DNA from: Streptococcus mitis SK597
GTDB taxonomy: Bacteria > Bacillota > Bacilli > Lactobacillales > Streptococcaceae
Direction: 5' to 3'
Assembly (NCBI RefSeq): GCF_000148545.1
Contig: NZ_AEDV01000083.1
Coordinates: 1 to 64,000 of the forward strand
Length of the DNA stretch: 64,000 nt
A program made the translations under genes and the position numbers. Numbering within the stretch: the stretch's first letter is position 1; the number at the start of each line of letters is the position of its first letter. The notes under the pieces were generated by a model. That model was given only the letters and a program-made list of their open reading frames with translations, ran no database searches and had not been told where the DNA came from. Positions 49,431 through 58,735 of the stretch are shown here, one piece after another.

Positions 49431-49955
49431 ATGGCCCAAGATATAAAAAATGAAGAAGTAGAAGAAGTTCAAGAAGAGGAAGTTGTGGAAACGGTAGAAG
49501 AAACAACTCCTGAGAAGTCTGAGTTGGACTTGGCAAATGAACGTGCAGATGAGTTCGAAAATAAATACCTTCGCGCTCATGCAGAAATGCAAAACATTCA
49601 ACGCCGTGCCAATGAAGAGCGTCAAAACTTGCAACGTTATCGTAGCCAAGACTTGGCAAAAGCAATCTTACCATCGCTCGACAACCTTGAGCGTGCACTT
49701 GCAGTTGAAGGTTTGACAGATGATGTGAAGAAGGGCTTGGAAATGGTGCAAGAAAGCTTGATTCATGCTTTGAAAGAAGAAGGAATTGAAGAAATCGCAG
49801 CTGGCGGTGAATTTGACCATAACTATCACATGGCCATCCAAACTCTCCCAGCAGACGATGAACACCCAGCAGATACCATCGCCCAAGTTTTCCAAAAAGG
49901 CTACAAACTCCATGACCGCATCCTACGCCCAGCAATGGTAGTGGTGTATAACTAA
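49431..49955 (+). CDS. grpE: nucleotide exchange factor GrpE
   Basis: 174 aa from ATG 49431 (AAAGGAGG upstream; the in-frame TTG 49407 overlaps the ribosome site). Seen: acidic N-terminus, long coiled-coil helix with [19 protein letters not shown], and C-terminal beta domain with [16 protein letters not shown]. Exchange factor for DnaK. Its stop codon directly abuts repeat copy A. Confidence 0.95.
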   Translation: MAQDIKNEEVEEVQEEEVVETVEETTPEKSELDLANERADEFENKYLRAHAEMQNIQRRANEERQNLQRYRSQDLAKAILPSLDNLERALAVEGLTDDVKKGLEMVQESLIHALKEEGIEEIAAGGEFDHNYHMAIQTLPADDEHPADTIAQVFQKGYKLHDRILRPAMVVVYN

Positions 49956-50059
49956 GATACAAAGCCCGTAAAAAGCTCACAGTAAAAATAGGAGATTGAC
50001 GAAGTGTCCGATGAACACAAGGAAATCTATCTTTTTTACCCAGAGCTTAGGGCGTGTTC
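49956..50059 (+). repeat. structured 104-bp repeat, copy A (after grpE)
   Basis: Starts right after the grpE stop (GATACAAAGCCCGT). Outer stems GCCC (49964-49967)/GGGC (50050-50053) and AAGCTC (49973-49978)/GAGCTT (50043-50048), a middle AGATT/AATCT stem, and an apical GTGT/ACAC. Ends CGTGTTC. Copies B and C share size, ends and pairing but not stem sequence. Could belong to the RUP or SPRITE classes of pneumococcal repeats; I cannot assign it. Confidence 0.7.
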
Positions 50060-50229
50060 GATTAGGCGATTCTGACGGTAGCTAAAGCAAGTCGTTGTCG
50101 AAATAAAATCGATTTCGACTCCTCGTGTCTCAATTTACATAATAGAAAACTTGTCCGAAACGACAATAAACTATGAAGAAAGATAAAATATGTTTGGCTT
50201 TGCAATAGTGAGCGAAGCGAACTAAAGAC
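50060..50229. other. grpE-dnaK gap, unassigned part
   Basis: No gene seen. Contains GTCGTTGTCGAAATAAAATCGATTTCGAC, which can fold (GTCGAAAT/ATTTCGAC arms), so it is also structured sequence. Confidence 0.4.
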
Positions 50230-50343
50230 GATACTCTTCGCCGTGGCGCTACTTGCGCAAACTTTGAGACCATAGGCTCAAAGTTTAGTCAAAGAGATTG
50301 ACGAAGTCAATCTCTGACGGCGCCGCCACCTAAGAAGAGTATC
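50230..50343. repeat. 114-bp inverted element in the grpE-dnaK gap
   Basis: Ends are perfect 10-bp inverted repeats GATACTCTTC (50230-50239) / GAAGAGTATC (50334-50343), the same octamer that ends BOX. Inside are two perfect 10-bp hairpins: AAACTTTGAG/CTCAAAGTTT (50259-50286) and AGAGATTGAC-GAA-GTCAATCTCT (50293-50315), plus GCGC/GCGC. A BOX-like modular element. Confidence 0.7.
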
Positions 50344-50369
50344 AAAAAGAAAAATAGAAAATTAACTAA

Positions 50370-52208
<1,839 letters not shown>

Positions 52209-52313
52209 GATGCAAAGCCCGTTAAAACCTCACAGTGAAAATAGGAAATCTGACGCAGAAACTTTAGTTTCTAGGAAGATTTGTCTTTTTCACCAAGAGG
52301 TTAGGGAGTGCTC
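52209..52313 (+). repeat. structured 105-bp repeat, copy B (after dnaK)
   Basis: Starts directly after the dnaK stop (GATGCAAAGCCCGTT). Stems: GCCC/GGGA, AACCTC (52225-52230)/GAGGTT (52297-52302), AAATCT/AGATTT, apical AGAAACT-TT-AGTTTCT. Same architecture as copy A with compensated stem changes. Confidence 0.7.
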
Positions 52314-52372
52314 GATTTAGCATTACTAGTTTGATTTTTAAAACTCGAACGTCGTAATGATAGGAAGAAATC

Positions 52373-52400
52373 CAGAGGTTGCAACCCAGCCTCTGTTTTT
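52373..52400 (+). terminator. terminator after dnaK
   Basis: CAGAGG (52373-52378) with CCTCTG (52390-52395), then five T. Separates dnaK from the DJ-1 family gene; a TAAAAT box follows for the latter. Confidence 0.7.
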
Positions 52401-52423
52401 CGATAAAATAGAGGATGTTGTGT

Positions 52424-53056
52424 ATGAAAAAAGTACTTTGTATCATTTATCCTAATTTTTCTCTTTATGAGATAACCGCTTTAACAAGTACTTTAGCTCT
52501 GTCTTTTGATATCACGATTGATTATGTATCTTCTGAGAATTCGATGGTGGTCTCTGAGGATGGTTTGCCCTGTCAACCGACGAAAACATTGGATCAGATC
52601 CGTATAGAAGATTATTCTTGTGTGATTTTGCCAGGAATGGTAAATATAGGTCCTGCTCTACAAGATGAGAAATTGATTTCGTTTTTGAGAAGTCTTGCTG
52701 AGCAAGATATCCTAATTGCAGCCATTTCCTCAGCGCCCCTTTTATTGGCGAAAGCAGGCTTGTTGAACGACACGAAATTTACAGGTGGAATTTGGCAAAA
52801 CTTCTTTGACTATTTTGAATTTCTTCCACGTGAGAATTTCCAACCGAAAGTTCTTGTCCAAGATAAACAAATCATTACGGCTATCGGTTTTGCACATCAA
52901 GAGTTTGCAAGAAAAGTGATTTTCGGTTTAGGGTTGGCAGAGAATACGGACAACTATTTTAAAGAACAGAACGAGTATGCTGAAGAGGATTTGATATTTA
53001 CTCTATCAGATGAAGAGTTTAATCAAGTGAAGCAGAGTATAGAAAACAACCTCTAA
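52424..53056 (+). CDS. DJ-1/PfpI family protein with Ser in place of the nucleophile Cys
   Basis: 210 aa from ATG 52424 (GAGG nine bases upstream; ATG 52415 lies too close to it). Class I amidotransferase-like fold: MKKVLCIIYPNFSLYEI with the conserved Glu16, central DYSCVILPG, nucleophile elbow AAISSAP (99-105) where most members have AAICAAP. So the usual Cys is Ser102. Members are deglycases, chaperones or unknown. Placed between dnaK and dnaJ; in pneumococcus an uncharacterised gene sits there. Confidence 0.85.
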   Translation: MKKVLCIIYPNFSLYEITALTSTLALSFDITIDYVSSENSMVVSEDGLPCQPTKTLDQIRIEDYSCVILPGMVNIGPALQDEKLISFLRSLAEQDILIAAISSAPLLLAKAGLLNDTKFTGGIWQNFFDYFEFLPRENFQPKVLVQDKQIITAIGFAHQEFARKVIFGLGLAENTDNYFKEQNEYAEEDLIFTLSDEEFNQVKQSIENNL

Positions 53057-53074
53057 AGATTTACATGAAAATTA

Positions 53075-53225
53075 TAGAAAGGAACAAGGGTGTTCGTAAC
53101 TGAACACGGGTTCCCAAATTTCTTACTAAATATAACAGAAAGGAATTGAACCCGACCTAAATGGTGGTTTCGTTCCGTAACAATAACAGAAAGGAACAAG
53201 GGTGTTCAGGGAATTGAACACGGGC
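53075..53225 (+). repeat. three tandem stem-loop repeats before dnaJ
   Basis: AGAAAGGAA recurs at 53075, 53136 and 53188. Each is followed by its own hairpin: GTGTTC/GAACAC nested in GGAAC/GTTCC; then GAACC/GGTTTC nested in GGAA/TTCC; then GTGTTC/GAACAC. The pairing is kept while sequences differ. The third overlaps the end of copy C. Confidence 0.6.
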
Positions 53226-53319
53226 TACGGACTGTGCCAAAAAGATAGTTTTTTCTAGGACGCAAGCGTCCGTCGTCAAAATCCCTAGATGGCTGTGTCC
53301 GTTTGACGCCCTTTGTATC
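53216..53319 (-). repeat. structured 104-bp repeat, copy C (before dnaJ, inverted)
   Basis: Reverse orientation relative to A and B, from GATACAAAGGGCGTC (53319 backwards) to CGTGTTC. Stems GGGC/GCCC and ACGGAC/GTCCGT (53297-53302 with 53227-53232), apical GGACGC-TT-GCGTCC. Ends seven bases before the dnaJ ATG. Confidence 0.7.
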
Positions 53320-53326
53320 TTGAATT

Positions 53327-54466
53327 ATGAACAATACTGAATTTTATGATCGTCTGGGGGTGTCAAAAAACGCTTCGGCAGACGAGATCAAAAAGGCTTA
53401 TCGTAAGCTTTCGAAAAAATACCACCCAGATATCAACAAGGAGCCTGGTGCTGAGGAAAAGTACAAGGAAGTTCAGGAAGCCTATGAGACTTTGAGTGAC
53501 GACCAAAAACGGGCTGCCTATGACCAATATGGTGCTGCAGGCGCCAATGGTGGATTTGGAGGCTTCGGTGGTGGAGCTGGCGGTTTCAATGGGGCAGGTG
53601 GCTTCGGTGGTTTTGAGGACATTTTCTCAAGTTTCTTCGGCGGAGGCGGTGCTTCACGCAATCCAAATGCTCCTCGCCAAGGGGATGACCTCCAGTATCG
53701 TGTGAACTTGACCTTTGAAGAAGCTATTTTTGGAGCTGAAAAAGAAGTTAAATACAACCGTGAAGCAAGCTGTCGTACATGTAATGGCTCAGGTGCTAAG
53801 CCAGGAACCAGTCCAGTCACTTGTGGACGCTGTCATGGCGCTGGTGTCATTAATGTCGATACGCAGACTCCGCTTGGTATGATGCGTCGCCAAGTAACCT
53901 GTGATGCCTGTCACGGTCGCGGAAAAGAAATCAAAGATCCATGTACCACTTGTCACGGAACAGGGCATGAAAAACAAGCGCATAGCGTACATGTCAAAAT
54001 TCCTGCTGGTGTGGAAACTGGTCAACAAATTCGCTTAGCTGGTCAGGGTGAAGCAGGATTTAACGGTGGACCTTATGGTGACTTGTATGTAGTGGTTTCT
54101 GTGGAAGCTAGCGACAAGTTTGAACGTGAAGGAACGACTATCTTCTACAATCTCAACCTCAACTTTGTCCAAGCAGCTCTTGGTGACACAGTAGATATCC
54201 CAACGGTTCACGGTGATGTTGAATTGGTTATCCCAGAGGGAACTCAGACTGGTAAGAAATTCCGTCTACGTGGCAAAGGAGCTCCGAGTCTTCGTGGCGG
54301 TGCAGTTGGTGACCAATACGTTACTGTTAATGTCGTAACACCGACAGGCTTGAACGACCGCCAAAAAGCAGCGCTTAAAGAATTCGCAGCTGCAGGTGAT
54401 TTAAAAGTCAATCCAAAGAAAAAGGGCTTCTTTGACCATATTAAAGATGCCTTTGAAGGAGAATAA
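53327..54466 (+). CDS. dnaJ: chaperone DnaJ (Hsp40)
   Basis: 379 aa, full length. J-domain (5-70) with HPD in KKYHPDINK, Gly/Phe-rich linker (about 72-110), four zinc-finger repeats [24 protein letters not shown] and CTTCHGTG, and C-terminal substrate domains. Stimulates DnaK ATPase. Start 53327: the preceding TTTGTATCTTGAATT has no Shine-Dalgarno match, because repeat copy C reaches almost to the start. No CIRCE before it. Confidence 0.97.
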   Translation: MNNTEFYDRLGVSKNASADEIKKAYRKLSKKYHPDINKEPGAEEKYKEVQEAYETLSDDQKRAAYDQYGAAGANGGFGGFGGGAGGFNGAGGFGGFEDIFSSFFGGGGASRNPNAPRQGDDLQYRVNLTFEEAIFGAEKEVKYNREASCRTCNGSGAKPGTSPVTCGRCHGAGVINVDTQTPLGMMRRQVTCDACHGRGKEIKDPCTTCHGTGHEKQAHSVHVKIPAGVETGQQIRLAGQGEAGFNGGPYGDLYVVVSVEASDKFEREGTTIFYNLNLNFVQAALGDTVDIPTVHGDVELVIPEGTQTGKKFRLRGKGAPSLRGGAVGDQYVTVNVVTPTGLNDRQKAALKEFAAAGDLKVNPKKKGFFDHIKDAFEGE

Positions 54467-54469
54467 AGC

Positions 54470-54495
54470 AAAAAGAGCCGTCGGGCTCTTTTTGT
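54470..54495 (+). terminator. dnaJ terminator
   Basis: AAAAAGAGCC / GGGCTCTTTTT stem with loop GTC. Confidence 0.9.
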
Positions 54496-54539
54496 TTATA
54501 GATTTTTTAAGACTTTTCTTAAGTGATGACGGACGGTAG

Positions 54540-54640
54540 CGATCTTCTTCGAAGTTCCATACCTAAACTTTGAGCCTAGGTCTCAAAGTTTCCGAACATC
54601 TGAAACCAAACTGTTTCAGGTGTTTTCATTACGGCGGAAA
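54540..54640. repeat. modular hairpin element after dnaJ
   Basis: Contains AAACTTTGAG (54565-54574) / CTCAAAGTTT (54582-54591), arms identical to the hairpin at 50259-50286, and a second 12-bp hairpin AACATCTGAAAC/GTTTCAGGTGTT (54595-54624, one U-G). Same two-hairpin plan as the 50230 element, with a different second hairpin. No gene here (54467-54745). Confidence 0.55.
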
Positions 54641-54722
54641 GTTTTCGATTTAGTTATGAAATGGTGAATGAGTTGCCTAAATTATGATGTATAGTTGATG
54701 GGATATAACTTGTTTACCTTTT

Positions 54723-54747
54723 AAAAAAGAGCCGTTGGGCTCTTTTT
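54723..54747. terminator. second, near-identical terminator
   Basis: AAAAAGAGCC-GTT-GGGCTCTTTTT, one base different from the dnaJ terminator 250 bp earlier. Here it also ends the minus-strand gene at 54746. Confidence 0.85.
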
Positions 54748-55033
54748 ACTTATCTTCGATTTCCTGTGTTTCTTTAATCACAGCTAGTCTAGTCTGGATA
54801 TCTTTTTCCAAGACCTTAAACTTGTAAGTCAGGTCTTCTTGGTATTCCTTGATGAGTTCTTTTTGCTGGTCGATGATTTGCAGGCTGTTTTGGATAATAT
54901 CCACATCGTCCTTGATAGCTTGAACGCGGTCAGTGGTATTCAAGACTTCATCTGTGATGGTTTGGCGATTTTTTGTGACCAGATAACTTCCGGCTGCAGC
55001 TCCTGCAAATAGCAGTAGGTTGGATAATTTCAT
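54746..55033 (-). CDS. small membrane-anchored coiled-coil protein
   Basis: 95 aa: N-terminal hydrophobic segment with small residues (MKLSNLLLFAGAAAGSYLV) and a long charged helix (20-95) likely to form a coiled coil. Resembles YtxH-type small envelope proteins in layout; no domain assigned. Nine nt after the HIT gene, same strand, so co-transcribed. Confidence 0.7.
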   Translation of the reverse strand: MKLSNLLLFAGAAAGSYLVTKNRQTITDEVLNTTDRVQAIKDDVDIIQNSLQIIDQQKELIKEYQEDLTYKFKVLEKDIQTRLAVIKETQEIEDK

Positions 55034-55042
55034 AGCAACTCC

Positions 55043-55453
55043 TTAGGCATTTTTGATGGTTTCAGCGACTTGAGCAAGTTTGTCAAAGTCTGGTTCGTGG
55101 GCGATAAAATCAATCTTGAGGTTATCGTCCGCACTGTAGCGAGGCACAAGGTGAACGTGGGTATGGAAGACTGTTTGCCCTGCGATTTCTTCACAGTTGG
55201 CAATGATATTCATACCAGCAGCCTTGGTAGCTTTCATGACTTTTTGAGCTACTTTTGGTACTTGGGCAAAGAGTTGGCTGGCGCTAGTAGCATCCATTTC
55301 CAAAAGATTGCGATAGTGTTCCTTTGGCACGACTAAGGTGTGTCCTGGTGTCACTTGAGAAATATCCAGAAAGGCAAGAACCTGCTCATCTTCATATACT
55401 TTTGAAGCAGGAATTTTCCCTGCGATGATTTTACAAAAAATGCAATCTGACAT
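55043..55453 (-). CDS. hit: HIT family protein
   Basis: 136-aa histidine-triad nucleotide hydrolase of the Hint type. Seen: CIFCKIIAGKIPASKVYEDE at the N-terminus (zinc-type Cys pair) and the triad HTHVHLVPR (about 97-105). Hydrolyses purine nucleotide phosphoramidates. Divergent from the ecs operon, with overlapping promoters in a 67-nt gap. Confidence 0.92.
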   Translation of the reverse strand: MSDCIFCKIIAGKIPASKVYEDEQVLAFLDISQVTPGHTLVVPKEHYRNLLEMDATSASQLFAQVPKVAQKVMKATKAAGMNIIANCEEIAGQTVFHTHVHLVPRYSADDNLKIDFIAHEPDFDKLAQVAETIKNA

Positions 55454-55486
55454 AAAATCTACCTCTACTGTATTGAATTTTGATAT

Positions 55487-55492
55487 AATATA
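55487..55492 (+). promoter_or_regulatory. ecsA promoter -10
   Basis: TATAAT in TTTTGATATAATATAG just upstream of ecsA, with GGAG before the ATG at 55521. Confidence 0.5.
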
Positions 55493-55520
55493 GCTACATT
55501 ATACCAGATTTGGAGAAAAT

Positions 55521-56252
55521 ATGTTAGAAATTAAAAACCTGACAGGTGGCTATGTCCATGTCCCTGTCTTGAAAGATGTATCTTTTACTGTTGAAAGTGG
55601 GCAGTTGGTTGGTTTGATTGGTCTCAATGGTGCTGGGAAATCGACGACTATCAATGAAATTATCGGTCTGTTGACACCTTATAGTGGCTCCATCAATATC
55701 AATAGCCTGACCCTGCAAGAAGATGCGACAAGTTACCGTAAGCAAATTGGCTACATTCCTGAGACACCTAGCCTGTATGAGGAATTGACTCTCAGAGAGC
55801 ATATCGAAACGGTTGCTATGGCTTATGGTATTGAGCAGAAAGTGGCTTTTGATCGAGTAGAACCCTTGTTAAAAATGTTCCGTCTGGAGCAGAAATTGGA
55901 CTGGTTCCCTGTTCATTTTTCAAAAGGGATGAAGCAGAAAGTCATGATTATCTGTGCTTTTGTGGTGGATCCAAGTCTTTTCATCGTGGATGAGCCTTTC
56001 CTTGGTCTTGATCCGCTGGCTATTTCTGATTTGATTCAGCTTTTGGAAGTGGAGAAGCAAAAGGGCAAGTCTATTCTCATGAGTACCCACGTGCTGGATT
56101 CGGCGGAGAAGATGTGTGATGCCTTTGTCATTCTTCACAAGGGAGAGGTGCGTGCCAAAGGTAATCTCCTGCAACTGCGCGAAGCCTTTGACATGCCTGA
56201 GGCTAGTCTGAATGATATTTACTTGGCTCTGACCAAAGAGGAGGAGCTATGA
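55521..56252 (+). CDS. ecsA: ABC transporter ATPase, EcsA-like
   Basis: 243 aa. Seen: Walker A GLNGAGKS (about 37-44), signature in variant form FSKGMKQK, Walker B LFIVDEPFLGLD, H-loop STHV. EcsA-EcsB in Bacillus and Staphylococcus affects secretion, membrane protein processing and competence. Overlaps ecsB by 4 nt. Confidence 0.88.
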   Translation: MLEIKNLTGGYVHVPVLKDVSFTVESGQLVGLIGLNGAGKSTTINEIIGLLTPYSGSININSLTLQEDATSYRKQIGYIPETPSLYEELTLREHIETVAMAYGIEQKVAFDRVEPLLKMFRLEQKLDWFPVHFSKGMKQKVMIICAFVVDPSLFIVDEPFLGLDPLAISDLIQLLEVEKQKGKSILMSTHVLDSAEKMCDAFVILHKGEVRAKGNLLQLREAFDMPEASLNDIYLALTKEEEL

Positions 56253-57298
56253 AAGACTTGTTTTTAAAGAGAAAGCAGGCTTTTCGTAAGGAGTGTCTTG
56301 GTTATTTGCGCTATGTTCTCAATGACCACTTTGTCTTGTTCCTGCTTGTCTTGCTGGGTTTTTTAGCCTACCAGTACAGTCAACTCTTGCAGCATTTTCC
56401 TGAAAATCATTGGCCTATCCTTTTGTTTGTAGGAATTACGTCTGTTTTACTGTTGCTTTGGGGAGGAATTGCCACCTATATGGAGGCTCCAGACAAGCTC
56501 TTTCTCTTGGTCGGAGAAGAGGAAATCAAGCTCCATCTCCAGCGTCAAACTGGCATTTCTCTAGCCTTTTGGCTCTTTGTGCAGACCCTTTTATTGCTGT
56601 TATTTGCGCCCTTATTTTTAGCCATGGGTTATGGCTTGCCTGTTTTTCTGGTCTATGTGCTTTTATTGGGAGTAGGTAAATATTTCCTCTTTCGTCAAAA
56701 GGCCAGCGAATTTTTCACTGCAACTGGACTGAACTGGGACTATGTTATTTCTCAAGAAAGCAAGCGCAAGCAAGTCTTGCTTCGTTTCTTTGCACTTTTT
56801 ACGCAGGTCAAGGGAATTTCAAACCGCGTCAAGCGTCGTGCTTATCTGGACTTTATCCTAAAGGTTGTTCAGAAGGTGCCTGGAAAGATTTGGCAAAATC
56901 TCTATCTGCGTTCTTATTTGCGAAATGGAGACCTCTTTGCTCTCAGTCTTCGTCTGCTCTTGCTTTCCTTGCTGGCGCAGGTTTTTATCGAGCAAGCTTG
57001 GATTGCGACAGCAGTGGTGGTTCTCTTTAACTACCTCTTGCTCTTTCAGTTGCTGGCCCTCTATCACGCCTTTGACTACCAGTATTTGACTCAACTTTTT
57101 CCACTGGACAAGGGTCAAAAGGAAAAAGGCTTGCAGGCGGTAGTCCGAGGATTGACCAGTTTTGTTTTACTTGTGGAATTAGTTGTTGGGTTGATTACCT
57201 TCCAAGAAAAACTAGCCCTTCTAGCCTTACTGGGAGCTGGTTTGGTTTTACAAGCCTTGTATTTGCCTTATCAGGTAAAACGTCAGATGCAGGATTAA
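56249..57298 (+). CDS. ecsB: ABC transporter permease, EcsB-like
   Basis: 349-aa membrane protein of the EcsB family with about six to eight membrane segments in two groups separated by a basic cytoplasmic stretch (KQVLLRFFALFTQVKGISNRVKRRAYLDF). Substrate unknown; EcsAB is proposed to move peptides or lipids from the membrane. Ends at a bidirectional terminator. Confidence 0.85.
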   Translation: MKDLFLKRKQAFRKECLGYLRYVLNDHFVLFLLVLLGFLAYQYSQLLQHFPENHWPILLFVGITSVLLLLWGGIATYMEAPDKLFLLVGEEEIKLHLQRQTGISLAFWLFVQTLLLLLFAPLFLAMGYGLPVFLVYVLLLGVGKYFLFRQKASEFFTATGLNWDYVISQESKRKQVLLRFFALFTQVKGISNRVKRRAYLDFILKVVQKVPGKIWQNLYLRSYLRNGDLFALSLRLLLLSLLAQVFIEQAWIATAVVVLFNYLLLFQLLALYHAFDYQYLTQLFPLDKGQKEKGLQAVVRGLTSFVLLVELVVGLITFQEKLALLALLGAGLVLQALYLPYQVKRQMQD

Positions 57299-57316
57299 TC
57301 TTGCTTATATGATATT

Positions 57317-57354
57317 AAAAAAGAAGTTGAGTTCAGTTTGTCTCAACTTCTTTT
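57317..57354. terminator. bidirectional terminator between ecsB and blpT
   Basis: AAAAAGAAGTTGAG (57317-57331) with CTCAACTTCTTTT (57342-57354); T tracts both ways. Confidence 0.88.
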
Positions 57355-57359
57355 ATTTT

Positions 57360-57689
57360 CTACAGGATAATGGTTGGACCGTAGAGGCTCAACTTGGTCT
57401 TGACTTGGTCAAAGTGGAAGCGGTCATAGGCCCGCCAAGCGGCACGAGTAGGAGCATCTGGATCAAGAGCGCTGAGTCCCATGAGAAGACTGGAAGTCTG
57501 GTAAAATTTTTCCAATTCAATCAAGACTCGATTATCCACTGTCTCAGCCTTGGCTAGAAAACCAAGAATAGAGTCTAATTGCTCCTGAAAGCGGACGTCG
57601 TCAGCGCTTGCCTGTTTGCATGCTTGGTAGGTTTTGTTTAAGTCAGTAATCAAGGTTTGAGCTCTTTTGATAGGGTCTGTATCTGTCAT
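57360..57689 (-). CDS. blpT: BlpT-like protein
   Basis: 109-aa soluble, helix-rich protein without known domain. It matches my memory of the gene annotated blpT that begins the pneumococcal blp locus, in the same position relative to ecsB and blpR. GAGGAGG ribosome site. Function unknown. The blpS gene that follows blpT in pneumococcus is not present here. Confidence 0.65.
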   Translation of the reverse strand: MTDTDPIKRAQTLITDLNKTYQACKQASADDVRFQEQLDSILGFLAKAETVDNRVLIELEKFYQTSSLLMGLSALDPDAPTRAAWRAYDRFHFDQVKTKLSLYGPTIIL

Positions 57690-57984
57690 GAGAATTCCTC
57701 CTCTAATCTGGGTGCTAGTCTTGTTTCTAGCAACTGTGTTTTGATACTGTCAGTCTATCACTTTTATCTCCTTTTCAACCATAAAATCTTTAATTGTCCT
57801 TGAAATTTCCTGAATGGTACTGTTAAGATTTTATGATAAAATAGTGGTAAGATTATCATGCTTATTTGAGGAACAAGCTACCCTTCAGGAGCATTAAAGG
57901 CCTGTTTAGGATTTGGTTGGCTTGTATCATAGTATTTTTGCTATTCTCTTTTTAGGAAGAAATCGAAACAAGGAGAGTAAGAAG
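57690..57984. other. blpT-blpR intergenic region
   Basis: No gene and no BlpR-type direct repeat seen. Holds ATGATAA (57833-57839) / TTATCAT (57853-57859), an inverted pair around a TAAAAT box that may be the blpR promoter. Confidence 0.4.
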
Positions 57985-58722
57985 ATGAGAATATTTGTTT
58001 TAGAAGATGATTTTTCCCAACAGACTAGGATTGAAACGACCATTGAGAAACTCTTGAAAGAACATCACATCACTCCCAGCTCTTTTGAAGTTTTTGGCAA
58101 ACCAGAGCAACTGCTGGCTGAAGTGCATGAGAAGGGGGCCCATCATCTATTCTTTTTGGATATTGAGATTCGAAATGAGGAGATGAAGGGTCTGGAAGTG
58201 GCTAGAAAGATTCGGGATAGGGATCCTTATGCTCTCATCGTCTTTGTGACGACTCACTCGGAGTTTATGCCCCTGTCCTTTCGCTACCAGGTGTCAGCTT
58301 TGGACTACATTGATAAGGCCCTTTCGGCAGAGGAGTTTGAATCTCGGATCGAGACAGCCCTCCTCTATGCCAATAGTCAGGATAGTAAAAGTCTGGCGGA
58401 AGATTGCTTTTACTTTAAATCAAAATTTGCTCAATTCCAGTATCCTTTTAAAGAGGTCTACTATCTCGAAACGTCGCCCAGAGCCCATCGTGTTATTCTC
58501 TATACCAAGACAGACAGGTTGGAATTTACAGCGAGTTTGGAGGAGGTTTTCAAGCAGGAGCCCCGTCTCTTGCAGTGCCATCGCTCTTTTCTCATTAATC
58601 CTGCCAATGTAGTTCGTTTGGATAAGAAAGAGAAACTCCTTTTCTTTCCCAATGGGGGAAGCTGTCTGATTGCGCGTTATAAGGTCAGAGAAGTGTCTGA
58701 GGCCATCAATAACTTACATTGA
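57985..58722 (+). CDS. blpR: LytTR response regulator BlpR
   Basis: 245 aa from ATG 57985 (AAGGAG upstream). Receiver domain (1-125) with phospho-acceptor Asp in LFFLDIEIRNEE (about Asp59), Lys in YIDKALS, then LytTR DNA-binding domain (about 140-245, YYLETSPRAHRVILYT, CHRSFLINPANV). LytTR regulators bind 9-11-bp direct repeats about 21 bp apart, as found at 60597 and 61087. Complete, so apparently functional. Confidence 0.92.
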   Translation: MRIFVLEDDFSQQTRIETTIEKLLKEHHITPSSFEVFGKPEQLLAEVHEKGAHHLFFLDIEIRNEEMKGLEVARKIRDRDPYALIVFVTTHSEFMPLSFRYQVSALDYIDKALSAEEFESRIETALLYANSQDSKSLAEDCFYFKSKFAQFQYPFKEVYYLETSPRAHRVILYTKTDRLEFTASLEEVFKQEPRLLQCHRSFLINPANVVRLDKKEKLLFFPNGGSCLIARYKVREVSEAINNLH

Positions 58723-58735
58723 GTGAGGTGCTGGA

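Noticed and set aside
53075..53225. CRISPR array
   Set aside because: Only three units, the repeated part is nine bases, and spacers are themselves hairpins; no cas genes in the window.
54565..54624. simple intrinsic terminators
   Set aside because: Hairpins are perfect but lack T tracts, and real terminators are present on both sides.
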